Assembly (NCBI RefSeq): GCF_021917145.1
Contig: NC_061061.1
Location: 1,884,552 to 1,948,551, forward strand
Origin: Hypomesus transpacificus
Lineage: Eukaryota; Chordata; Actinopteri; Osmeriformes; Osmeridae
Direction of reading: 5' to 3'
Length of the DNA: 64,000 nucleotides
The translations under genes were made by a program, and so were the position numbers. Within the stretch, counting starts at the first letter, position 1, and every line of letters starts with the position of its first letter. A model generated the notes under the pieces. The model saw only the letters and a list, made by a program, of their open reading frames with translations, was not told the DNA's origin and made no database searches. This document shows positions 11,205 to 22,900 of this stretch, piece by piece.

Positions 11205-11425
11205 TGTTCCAATACTTTTGATCACATGACAAATGGGTGGATTCAAACAAAATGTGATATTTCCTTAGTTGTGCATCAGATCCTGATGTAAATACCTGGA
11301 AATAAAAGCTGAAACGTTGATCTCTGGTCTCACGTTCATTATTTGATGTCAAGCCCAAATGTTTTCAGTCTACAGCAAAAATAAAGGAATTCGCCTCACT
11401 GTTCCAATACTTTTGGAGGGCACTG
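11205..11425 (-). repeat. Right terminal inverted repeat of the Tc1 element
   Basis: This is the reverse complement of 9765-9986 with a few substitutions. The inner repeat word TGTTCCAATACTTTTG is at 11205-11220, and the outer end reads TTTTGGAGGGCACTG to 11425. Confidence 0.9.
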
Positions 11426-11427
11426 TA

Positions 11428-14400
11428 TATAGTATATATATATTTAGATTTTAATCTATTTTTGAATGCTCAGGGGATTGACACAGACATGTATCTGTTG
11501 CAGCCCTCTACAGTGTGCAGCGTAGCTGTAAAAGGGGATGAACTGAAGGGTTATTCCGGCAAAAACCCACTTTAAGACACACTGTCAGGGTTCTGAGTCC
11601 TGACACTTTCAGCATCTCCTTCTTTTTCACCATTTCACTCTGGGATCTTATACAGCATTTCTTCTCAAACCGGAAAACAAACAGTTCTTTGTGCTTGTAA
11701 CGTTTTTTTCTTTTGTTCGCCGTTGCGCAGCCGTTGCTGTAGTGGAAAACTACCAGCGTCCCGTTGGAATGAGTGATGAAAGAGAGGCGATTGATCGAGA
11801 CCTAAGCCGTAATCCTGGCAGGCTTCTCCGACCACACAATGGGGAGGCAGATATCAGCTGCCCAACCGTCACCCGGCAAAACGAACTCAGCCGCTCCAGG
11901 ACAAAAGATCTGATTCTAACTGCCTCGGAGGAGTGCGAGGAAGACCCTCCCTGGATGTTGGGAAGGGGAGGGAGGTGTGCAGAGCCGGGTCTGTCTGGGC
12001 ACTCTCTTCCCTTTTAACAACCAGGCCTGTTTTCTGAAACCATTTGGAAGCCGAATCCCCCTACATATCTAAAAATACAGTGTGTTAATACTAGATCCCC
12101 CCCCCCACTTCCCACTGTGTTAGAATTGTCTTTGTGTGCAGAACTGTAGTATTGTACACATTTCCAACATATGCTGCCTATCCACGCGAGAGTTGCAGGC
12201 CTGTGAGTGAGAGCCCAGGAGCAGGGACCGCAGTCAGGCCAGGTCAGCCGTACCGATACCTTCGCTCCAGCCTCCAAACTCTCAGCTGGAGACAAGCGAT
12301 ACCTGGCCTGTGTACCCGGTGGGTGACAATGGTTTTTCACAGCACGGGCCTTGCTGTTACAGGCACTTTGAGCCCCCCCCCCCCCCACCCCCTGTTTCTT
12401 TGAATAAAACATGGCCGTTACATAAGGCGTTTCCCGGCAGTCTGAGAGCTCGGAGGTTCTTTGGCTCATCTTTCAGACCGGCAACCTCATCTAGCTCTCT
12501 CCCGAATGTGTCTAGCTTCGCCACCTGTTCCAAAAAACGGTACTGTTTCAATGTCCAAAAACAGTACAGTCATTGAATTGTACAGTGAACTTATTCTTAT
12601 CAGTAGTAAGTATATTGGTACCAGTATTACAATTTTACTGTTGTCAGGGATACTATAAACATGATATATTATCGGTGACTCGTGGCCATCGATGCTTCGT
12701 TTCTGGGAGACTAGACGGCTATTCAAACAGCCCCTCCTCCTCCTCCTTCATCCCTCGCTTTCTTCAATCCTCCTTCAGCCAGCCAGGCAGACTGGCACGT
12801 TCTGTGGCATGTGCTTCGACCAACCCGCCCTGCGCCCTCCCTCCCTCCCCCCCACCGCTCGTCTCCCTGGCATTCCCCCCTCCTCCTCCTCCCTACCCTG
12901 GCATCCGTCCCCCCCCCCCCCCAATCCCTCTCTCCTACACCCACATGCCGTCCCCTTCCTCACACCCACCACGCGACCCCCTTGCTTGTGGCATCGCTTT
13001 TTTAATTGGCTGTAATCGATGAGTGATCAGGGCTGACGCCGCCTTTCCCCCACCCCAGACCCAGAACACTGTGGTGTGGGAAGATCGATGCGCAAATCTG
13101 GATTTTCATACTGGTTTGTGAGGGGGACCGCCACTGGACCGCACTGTGGCTGTTCCATTTAATACCCTTGTCTGATGGAAAGGTCAGATTTCAGTTGACA
13201 TCACTCACAGCATTAGTACTTTGTACCCTGAGGTGAATACAACACAGGCTGAATGATTTTCTACGGATCGTGCTACCTAATTAAATAGAATAGATGAATC
13301 CCGGTTCACGCCGCACAACACTCAGTTAGGTCTAATGTGATCGGGGGGGAAACAAAATGCGCCTGTGTGATCGAGATGCTGTTCCCGTCTTCCATTTTGC
13401 TCAGTCTAGGCAGGCTCTGTAAGACTGTGTTGTTACCATGGTAATTACAGCGTTTTATTTTTAGCTCAGGGTGACAGTGTTTGGAAAGCATATCAAGCCC
13501 ACCAGTACCACAGATTGAAAGATGCACGTTTCTATTTCAACCTCCGACATTTCATCAAAAATGCATCGTCCCAGTTGACGCGCTTCTTTGGAAATAAAAA
13601 CCCTCCTCTTGTCTCTGAGCTCAGGTCTGGATCTTGTGTGCTCAGCGCAGCCAAGACAAACATCCGTTTGCATCACAGACTGAATCTCTCTCATCAGCAC
13701 CGTATCTCCAGGCTCAGTAGCCATGGCAACACCAGAGACAGACAAAAAAAGTCAGATGGCGGTGACTGCACTGTCCCTTCGACTGGATCCAGGGGCGGGG
13801 GGGGTGCTGGGGTGGGAGGGTGGGGTAAGGGTTTGGGGTTGTTATGGTTATTCGTGCTGGCACAGATGGGGTACATTAAAAAGGATCTTACTGCGATTAA
13901 ACACGCCTCTAATCTTAGCCACCAGATGTTTTCTGACCAGTCAACCCTGGCGTTAAGAATCAGACCACTGAAAGCTGGGGCATGGCTGGATGAAGGAACC
14001 CAAGGGTCATGACGTCATCCCTCCCCTTTTTTATGTTGGATATAATGCCTATTGACAGAGTAGGCTAATAGTATGAAAACTGAAGAGAAGACGTCGCCAT
14101 GGTGAATACAGTGAAAATAAAACAACGTGTGATCATTGAAACTTGTCAAGTTGAATAAAGAATAAAGAAAGATTATTCTTTGTTCTCCAGTTATAAATAA
14201 CCCATGATAGTCGGGCCAGCAATTGAGATCAGGAACATAACAACAGTTGGTCATTTATTTTCTCCAGAAGAAAACGCCTGTAGAGATCAGATGTGGACTG
14301 AAAGCAGTCATTTGGGTTCCTTTGCTGACAGACAGGAATTGACTGATGTTGACTCTGACAGAATAACAGCCTCCATGCTGGGCCAGGCTGGGCACACAGA

Positions 14401-14430
14401 ACAGACAAAAGCAGCATCGGCCCTGGATTT
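11428..14430. other. Intergenic DNA without recognised genes
   Basis: Only short open frames are present and none resembles a known protein. The stretch 12,830-12,990 is pyrimidine-rich with runs of 8-12 C, and 12,371-12,388 is a C-run. GC content rises at 11,700-12,050 and 12,150-12,310, but no convincing splice-bounded exon could be made. Confidence 0.6.
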
Positions 14431-14434
14431 CAAT

Positions 14435-14620
14435 ATTCACTGCAGTTTTCAAAAGTCACTGCCGTTGTCTAGAGTCACTGCAGTTTTCAAGAGTCACTGC
14501 AGTTTTCAGTAGTCACTGCAGTTGTCAGTAGTCACTGCAGTTTTCAGTAGTCACTGCAGTTGTCAGTAGTCACTGCATTTTTCAGTAGTCGCTGCAGTTG
14601 TCTAGAGTCACTGCAGTTCT
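14435..14620 (+). repeat. Minisatellite, unit about 19 bp
   Basis: Eight to nine copies of a unit like CACTGCAGTTTTCAGTAGT, alternating TTTTCAG and TTGTCAG or TCTAGAG variants. The PstI-like CTGCAG core is kept in most copies. Confidence 0.85.
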
Positions 14621-15019
14621 AAATATTTCCCTATCCTGGACCACTAATGAAGGCCTACAGAACACTTTATAGAATACTGTTTTCCCAGAATGCTACATCA
14701 AGGTAAGATGTGTCTTGAATACTGTTTTCTACAGTTTTTTCAGGAAACAAATATGTATTGCAAGTAGACAACATATTACTGCATTTCAAAATGTGCAAGC
14801 ATGTTTTTAGGCCCAATCTTTGGGCTGTAGTGTTAGATGTCTACCGAAGGCTGTCCTGTCTATACAAGATCACCAAGTGCAGAGAAAATGTCACCACCTG
14901 GTGGTACGTCAATGTACTGAAAAGAAGAGAGTCTGATGACTGGTATAAACATAATTAAGAAAATGTAAAATCTTATAAAATCTAACACATATATACTGGA
15001 TGATAAAAATCAATTAAAG

Positions 15020-16226
15020 GGCATAGAAAATAACGTATTTATTCAAAACATGTACAGTTACAATTGTTATATAAAATGCCAACACAGATATTGCACATAC
15101 AACATCACAAGGACTACTGTGTTGTCGTATGAATATGTGTTTATCTGAGTGCACGGTCTCATTATCATTGTTATTACCATTAGTAGATGACAAGGTCATT
15201 AATAGGATCGAAACGACATTTTTATACAGTTTCAACAGTAGAACATGATTCACTTAAAAACCTTCAGACCAATGTTGTCGTTTACTCTGAAGATGGCACA
15301 TAGTGAAACATGATTCACGAATTCCACAAGAAACAACAAATATGTCATAATACTGTTACAGAACTTCCATGTATTTCCTCCATGTGGCCCATTTGACTTA
15401 CTGCATATCAACACATTTAGCAGCACGTTTAACATTGGCGTTGCCATCCACAGTCATTTGTAAAAAAAAACCTTAAACAAACGACATGATTGTGAAGCCT
15501 GTCATTGAAAAAGCTCATTACAGTAATAACAGCATGGGGTTAGGTCAGCAGTGCAGTAATAATCCTGAGAGGTCGTAATCAGGACATGATATTCATGGGA
15601 TTAAGCTGTCAACGCTATCGCTTTTAGCAGACTGGGAGAAGGATTATGCTACATATTTGATGATCTCTGTTCATTGGGCATGTAGTTCCCTTCTTTTGCG
15701 TCCAACTTGTCTTCCCTTATTAGAAAGCCATCCTACTTAGACCACAGTAGCGGAAACACACCACACAAACACGCTCACAAAGAAATTCGTATAACAATAC
15801 CGTCACAAATTTGCCGGGTTGGCTGACAAACCACAGCCTGCTTTTAATGATGTTATAGAAGCCTTCTTTGAGGGGGCAGGTATAATCAACTCCGGATCTC
15901 CCCCCCCCCCCCCCCCCCCCCCTTCTCGTTTCCAGTTAAATTGTCCTTCTTTTGCTATATATCCTAAGCAGGTTTCTTTTTTCTTTGGTCTTCAAACGAG
16001 ATTGCTCTATACCTACGATCTCATTTCGCCATCTCTCTCCTCAGTATTGGATGCCGTTCCCACATCCTTCAAATCCATGACATGATGACTGGTGCCAGCC
16101 ACCAGCTCGGAAAAGTGAACAGCCTCATCAAAGCAGTCTATTGATCGTTGTCGTGGTCAAATCCATCCGGGGCCAAAAGTGTTGGCTCTGACTGGGAGAA
16201 AGCAGCATTGTGTCAGGCCCTGGTCG
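15020..16226 (-). other. Probable 3' untranslated region of the PKI gene
   Basis: It follows the PKI stop codon on the minus strand. The first clear AATAAA downstream is at 15043-15038, giving a UTR of about 1.2 kb. A C-run at 15901-15922 would appear as about 22 consecutive G in the mRNA. The extent is inferred from the signal only. Confidence 0.5.
15038..15043 (-). terminator. Candidate polyadenylation signal of the PKI gene
   Basis: AATAAA on the minus strand, about 1.19 kb past the PKI stop codon. No other gene on this strand lies between. Confidence 0.45.
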
Positions 16227-17148
16227 CTAGGACCCCGCCCTGCTCTCCGTCCCTCCTGGGGGGGTCGGCGGAGGGTCCTCTGTGCTCGGGGACTGGGCGC
16301 CTCCGGGTCCATCTGATAAAGAGGTTCAGTCAGGATACTCACATGTGGATTTCACCATTTGTCTCAGCAAAAACAGGTTTGATTACGGAGGAGGCGTGGT
16401 TTTATCTTAGGGGAGAAAACTCCCTCTCTTGGAGCAGTTAACGTTGCATGGGTACATGCAGTCGTGGCCATAAGTTTTGGCAATGACAAATGTTTGCTGG
16501 TTCAGTATTTAAAGAAAATGTTTTCACATGTTTCTATAGAATACTGGAATCCAATAAGGCAAATTTCATATTTTTTTAAGCTTTTTGGGGGATAATTTTT
16601 TTTATATATGCAAATAGTCCCCTCTTTTACAGCAGCATCTGCTCTTAAAATCCAATCAGAATGACTGAGTGATTTCACCTGGCTAGAACTAGTTCACACT
16701 TTCCCCTGTGCTGATGATATGACTTACTGAAGTTATGTTAGCAGTCATTTTATGCCAAGGCCCAGCAAGCTTTGCAAACACAGAATGTATGTCGCTCCCA
16801 ATACTTGCTATTATAACAAGGCAGGGGGCGTGGATTCCAAATCCCCCCCCCCCCCGGTGGGCAGGAAGTCAAATCAAACTTTTAGCCATTAGAACATTCA
16901 ATGTCACGACAAACACGGTAGAGGATGCATGTGAGTGAAATTCGATGTGTGTAGAAGTGAGGTATATAAACAGTTTGTCCACATGCTCACACGTGGTTGG
17001 AAAACTGACCTGTCAGAGACAGCTCAGCCAGTTTGAGGGACATGTCTGTGGGATTGACCCCCACCGGGGAGCCCAGGATGTCCGGCAGGGCGTTTCGACG
17101 ACCAGATCGGTCGGATAAGGAGAAGTCCAACACGGGCACTTCGGTCAT
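16227..17148 (-). CDS. cAMP-dependent protein kinase inhibitor (PKI family), two coding exons, 74 aa
   Basis: PKI proteins bind the free catalytic subunit of PKA with high affinity, block it as a pseudosubstrate and carry it out of the nucleus. Coding exon 1 is 17148-17010 within the exon 17167-17010 (acceptor TTTCTCCAG, donor ACAG|GTCAGT). Coding exon 2 runs from 16312 (acceptor TTTATCAG) to the TAG at 16229-16227. The phase-1 junction makes an Asp codon. Residues 1-46 include the inhibitory core DFSLSDRSGRRNALPD, with the Phe anchor, the P-6 Arg, the Arg-Arg pair and Ala in place of the phospho-acceptor. The leucine-rich export signal is MSLKLAELSL (35-44). The tail (DGPGGAQSPSTEDPPPTPP to TESRAGS) is Pro/Ser-rich. 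Length 74 fits the family (about 76). The exon structure matches PKIA, PKIB and PKIG as I remember them. Synteny with serinc2 suggests a separate paralogue, so no symbol is assigned. Its 5' untranslated exon was not located. Confidence 0.92.
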
Positions 17149-17167
17149 CTCAATGTTCCACAGCAGA

Positions 17168-19911
17168 CTGGAGAAAGCAGCACGACAGAAGTAGAGTTGT
17201 ATGAGCAAAAATGGGTGAAAGATGAAGGTATGAAAGATTAGAGAAACAGGACGTTTGGTGGACAAAAAGATAGGGAGAGGAAAATTAGTATTATTGCACA
17301 TTGGAAACGTTGCAACGTTTTTACTACCTTTGACGTCCACTAGAGAGTGCCAAAAGGAAGCATTTCATTGATTCCTCGTATTGTTTCTCCTCTGTGAGAT
17401 GCTATAAAAAAGATTTGTTACATAACCACTCCATCTTGACAATCGCTCTTTTTCTTTCAAGGAGGAACCAGGCAAAAGCACCTGTACTAACTGTGCTACA
17501 CTATTAATGTCAAATCACTGATGTAATGTAGCCATACATTTCAATCAGTTTGTTAAGATAACCCACATATACAATACACCATCTACTCGTCTTACACAGT
17601 CACACCCCTCCATCTCCATCACCATAGCAACCCCAAGGAGCTTAGCATAGAAACAGGTGGACAGAAATACAATGGCAATGAACGTGTTTCAAGCTGTTAA
17701 CCAACCCCCAGATGTTGTCAAGCAATGTAAAAAAACACGCGCGCACACGCACACACATACACACGCAAACACACACAGTTTCTAAACCTCTCGTTTGTTC
17801 ATCCTGCTTCCAGTGAGTCTATCTATATTGTATGAGACTGGAGAGGATTAACAAGTGATGGGAGGCTGACGGCAGATCACCAGCCCCCGTGCGCCCCCGT
17901 GTCTTTCTACTCCTTCCTCGTAGGCTTTGCTCGACTGTTTCTCTTCTCAGCCGAGGTCCTTCGCGTCGGCAGTGGACAGAAGCTCCTTCCCCCGAACGCT
18001 TCGTTATCCTCAAGAACACTGTCCGTCGATATACAATGTGAATGAAATCGATTGCGAGGCCAAACAGCGAACGAAGATGGCCAGACGGAGTTTGTAACTA
18101 TTCTGTCCATGCGTTTTTCTAGCACATCACCAGCATCAGCACCAGCTCAACTGCAGACTTCCTCAGAAAGAGTTACGCAAGAGATGAGGGTTGGGAGAAG
18201 TTCAGGGTGACATTGTAAATAAACAGACACAGCCATGACTTGAGGCTGTTACCTGCTACATATAGGGCCCCGCATGGCTAGCACAGGACTGTCCCCCAAA
18301 TCACTGCTGGAGTCGATTGAAATTCAGCTGCATCAGTTAAAAGAATTAAAACGCACAGAACAATTCCTTATCTGCAGTTATGGAAAAGTTTGATCGCTGA
18401 TCAATTGAAATGTGTAGGAAAAGTTACTTTTACAATGCTGCTTTTGAGCTCAATCTGAATTGATCCAACTGTCACACAAATCCGGGTGTTCAGTACATGA
18501 CACCAGCCCTCAGGGCTTGTGTTAAACCACATAGATCAATCAGATTAATTAATGTAAAAATCAATCTGTATAGTATATGATGACAGTCAGCTATCCACTA
18601 TTTAGAAGACAAATACACGTTTTTACGTTTTTACACTCAAACTATGACCTAGAAGTTTTTGTGTCACATAATTTGACATGTAGGCTACTTGATGTCCAAA
18701 ACAGTTCCCTGTCAAATGGAGCCTTACATCTTTAGTCTGCATTTTGCTCAAGAATAACATGCCCAGACTATTCAATCTTCAATTTACTGCGTTTCCCAGG
18801 TTCCTTCATAAGGACTTGACAGGCCGTGTTTCTCAGTTATTACTGTTTTGACTGCTGCTGCCAAAAAAATACATTGACTGACATTATGCTGACTACACAC
18901 ACATACGGTTTCAATAAGCCTAAACATTTCATACGAATGTAAAATGTAAAAACCAAAACATTTCAAAAGGTGGTCATTTTGAATTGAATTTAGGTTAGCC
19001 TATAGTAAAGCCTTCATGAGCATGTAGCCTAACCCCCATCGTTTCTGTGTATGAAGCAACATGTAAAAACATGCTGAGACTCACCAGTCACCATATAATT
19101 ATTCAACACCGAAAAGACAGCACCGTTAGATTATGATAATCCCGTGTAAACAACTGTGCCGGTAATATCACAATACCGAGGCGTTAGGAAACCCGGTTAT
19201 CTTAGCTGCTTCAGTTGATGTGAAATAGAGCGTATTGTTACCAGAGAGAGGACAGTACCACAGTAAAACATGAGGGGGTGTTTACATTGTAACCATAAAC
19301 AGTTCCTCAAAAAAAAAAAACACCGGGATGCTCTACTCAAACTAACTTGGACGAAAATATTTTACTGTGCTATATCTATTTAAGATTTTGCCTGCTGTCA
19401 GTTAAACCACCGGCTTTCTGTCCGTGATTCATAAAGATTCGTCAACCATTCAAGAGAGTGATTTCAAATTTGGCGTGGGAAAAACTCTAAATAATAACAC
19501 ATGATCAGTCCAGTGTAAAAAATAAATTAAAATGTTTTCCTATAACAGGAAAATCTGTTCTGATGGGACTTGTGCGCTATCCAGAGTGCTGGTGCCGAAC
19601 GAAAGCATCATCACCGACATACGCGACCAGGGATACGTTCCACGTTTATTTAACTGCAAAGTCAGATGTAATGCAATTAAATAAATATACTTGCTAAGTA
19701 AGATAGGCTAACACATAAGCTAGAACTGTAAAAACGTAACAAGCCGAGAAACACTAGAAAACGAGAAGAGAACGCTAGGGGGCGTGGCAGAATCCGTCTT
19801 CTTCCGCATTCTCCATTGTAGTCTAGTATGACCTGGTTAGCCAGACAACGGCTGGACTCTGCCTGAGGACGTAGACTTCTAACTGTTTGGTTTCAACCTA
19901 TCGATATAAAA
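17168..19911. other. Divergent interval between the PKI gene and serinc2
   Basis: The two genes are transcribed away from each other, so both promoters should lie in these 2.7 kb. A somewhat CpG-rich stretch at 17,880-18,060 may contain the PKI first exon. The stretch at 19,740-19,911 (with GGGGGCGTGG near 19,780) should hold the serinc2 promoter and 5' UTR. No TATA box was identified with confidence. A short CA-like repeat lies at 17,740-17,780. Confidence 0.5.
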
Positions 19912-22900
19912 ATGGGGGCTTGTATGGCCTTGTGCTCGTTAGCCAGCTGTGTAAGTACCAAGGATTGACTTGCATTTTATGGTCAACTTGTTGTTTAAAG
20001 CTAGGAAGATACTTTACGTAGGCTAGTAGGCTAGTTTAGGCTACGTTGCTGGCCTTTTTTAAACAATAATAATAATTGTTGATAATGTAGTTGGGCTGTT
20101 GCGTATGCTAGACTAGTTAAATAACAAGTATTCATGCCCTTTATAATGGTGATCAATAGATGTGGATAATAGTCGGATTTCCGATAGTAGCAAAGTCATG
20201 TGTTGGATTAATCATTATCTGGCAAAATTCAAGGAAGTATTCGTCACACTACAGTATTTATTTGCATCTGAGCTCAGATACTATGGGTTCGCAGTACTGG
20301 GTGTTTTGTTATTCTTGGAGAGCGATTACGTTAAAATGTGTAGTTACTGCAAAAATGGTTCAGAGACGTTAAAAACGATTTACATCGATTAATTGAACGA
20401 TACATTTTTCACAAGATTATTTGTCTAGCTGACAATTAAGTTACTCATAATTCCAGTCTTTCCAGTCAAAAGGGACAAAGGTCAGTTAGTCGACCTAGTT
20501 TCTTTTTTATATTACCTGCTTCTTCTCTGCTGACTTTACAAACCAGATTGAAGTTGATGAAACCGCAGTCTGTCATGAGGTAGCTTATTATTGCCAATTG
20601 AGAATGTGAAGGAAAAAAACAACTTTGAAATTCTGATTGTTGGATTGGAATGTCTTGAATTATCTGTGAGAAAACAAGGCATATGGTCACAGGTTGGGTG
20701 GGGGTTAGTGGGACAGGTGTCCATTTGGGATGGTCATCTCCTGGGGTTTGATGACCCTGTGACTTGGAGAGAGACCCACAAAGGTGTTTAGATCTGGTGG
20801 TGAGATCTTATCCACTGGGAAGAGTTCATTTGGGGGTTTCTTGTTGGTCACTAGCTGTCCAAGTGATTCATACTGCCTGAGACCAGATACTCATTTGCGG
20901 CTACTCCTTTAAATATGGAGGCTGAAGATAGGTTAGTCATCAGAACTGGTGAGACGCTGTTTGGGCGTGCACTACTTCTGATCCCATCTGATTCATGGCC
21001 AGCTGGTTTTGTGTTATTGTCTTATGTTTGTGTGTCAAAGATGGTTATGTTGGTGTAATGGTTGTTCTGTTGAATAAATAAGAGTATGAATGACATTTAA
21101 CCAGTTTAACGATCCATTCTGTCAAACTTCCACCCCAAGAAAAAGCAATGTTATCTTTGTATTTATTTCTGCTCCGCGTTGCCCACAGCACATGGTATAC
21201 TAAACTCAAGGTAACCCTTCTTTATTTAATTGCCCAGGAAGTCCCATTGAGATGCAAGATCTCTTTTCCACCTTTTTACCTGGCCAAGATAACAACATCA
21301 AAATAATTACATTTAGTCATTTAGCAGACGCTCTTATCCAGAGCGACTTACAGTAAGTACAGGGACATTCCCGCCGAGGCAAGTAGGGTGAAGTGCCTTG
21401 CCCAAGGACGCAGCGTCATTTGGCACGGCCGGGAATCGATCCGGCAACCTTCTGATTACTAGCCCGACTCCCTCACCGCTCAGCCATCTGACTTCCGTAA
21501 ATATCAACACAACTGAAGTCCTCCACCTCTGTCCTCTCTGCCAGGCGTCCTGTCTGTGTGGTTCGGCTCCCTGCCTCCTCTGTGGGTGCTGCCCCTCCTC
21601 AAGCAACTCCACCGTCACCAAACTGGTGTTCTCCTTCTTCCTCCTGATGGGCACTCTGGTGTCCATCATCATGATCCTCCCGGGCATGGAGACCCAGCTC
21701 CAGAAAGTGAGTAATCCTCCCTGCTTCTCCCAACACCCCCCACCCGACATCTCACTGTTCCCCTGGGCCTGCCTGGCACTGCAGCAGGGCTGCCCAACCC
21801 TGTTCCTGGAGGCGACACTTCCTCCAGTTCCTGGAGTCTGGTGTTGCGTGTTTTACTTTGAATTCCTAATCTGCACCCTGATACCAGATACACCTGGAGC
21901 GGGTTGCACCAATAGGATTTAGGACCAGTCTTAAACTAAGACTGGCGTAACTCAACGTTCTATGTCTAAAATGATGTTGCGCCTGTTGCACCACGCTGAC
22001 TTAAGCTGCTTTTTCCCTAAGTCTAGTCCTAAATGTTACGCCCTGTGGAGAGGAGTCTTATGTTAAAACAGAACTTTTTCTGTGTTGGTTTCATTAGTAG
22101 GCTAATTTTCACAAAACCGTTGAGTGCAGCTAAAACAACAAGTAGCCTATAACAATGGTGCGTCTAATTTATAGATTGTATAATGAACGCGCTTTAAGAC
22201 GTGAGAGAGTAGTGCGAGACAGAATTAACCCGCTGGAAATGTACAACGATGAGGAGTTATTTCAGAGGTTTCGTTTCAGTAGGGTTGAGATTTTTTCTCT
22301 AGTGGACGAACCGTCCGACGATTTGCGCTTTCAGCCAGACCGAAATGCTGCCCTGACGCCAACTTTACAGTTTTTAATTGCACTGAGGTTTTATGCAAAC
22401 CGTGCATTTAAAAACACCGTGGGGGACATGATCGGCGTGCATAAATCTACAGCTCGTAGAGTTATTCGTAGGGTCTCGCTGGCACTGAGTCGCCGCCTAC
22501 CGCATTATGTCAACTTGCCTAACGAGGCCGAGGCAATCGCTGTCAAGCAGCGTTTCCGCCAGGTGTCTGGCATCCCTGGTATCATCATGGTAAAAATGTA
22601 TGGGTATCATGGCAACGCACGTTCCATTATAGAATTCCACGGGCACTTTCATGAACGCCCATGTTACCACCAGTCTTAGTTAAGACTGGTCGTAAATTCA
22701 GTTGGTGCAACAGGCGTTAGATATGGGCCTAAGACCGTTCTTAACTAAGACTGACTTAGGACTTATGACAGTCTTAGCAAAGACTAGTTGGTGCAACCCA
22801 CTCCTGGTTCTAAGAATAAGCTGAATCATGTTTGTTACAGCTGGGTTCAAGTTCAAGTATTTTATTTGTCAGGTACACAGAACAACACCAGGTTAGACTG

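Larger units (their letters stand above)
9765..11425 (+). mobile_element. Near-complete Tc1 transposon with IR/DR termini
   Basis: The element is 1,661 bp and flanked by TA on both sides (9763-9764 and 11426-11427), the Tc1/mariner target-site duplication. Terminal inverted repeats of about 222 bp (9765-9986 and 11205-11425) differ at roughly 14 positions by eye. Each carries the word CAAAAGTATTGGAACA at both its outer and inner end, the IR/DR layout of fish Tc1 elements such as Sleeping Beauty. Between them lies a DD34E transposase with one nonsense codon. The state of preservation suggests recent insertion, between stmn1 and pki. Confidence 0.93.

Noticed and set aside
11691..12017. 108-codon ORF with mixed composition
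   Set aside because: No family resemblance and no splice-supported extension. Composition is ordinary for GC-richer intergenic DNA.
16157..16342. 61-codon minus-strand ORF overlapping PKI exon 2
   Set aside because: It is the wrong frame of the exon. The spliced frame gives the PKI tail with a stop at 16227.
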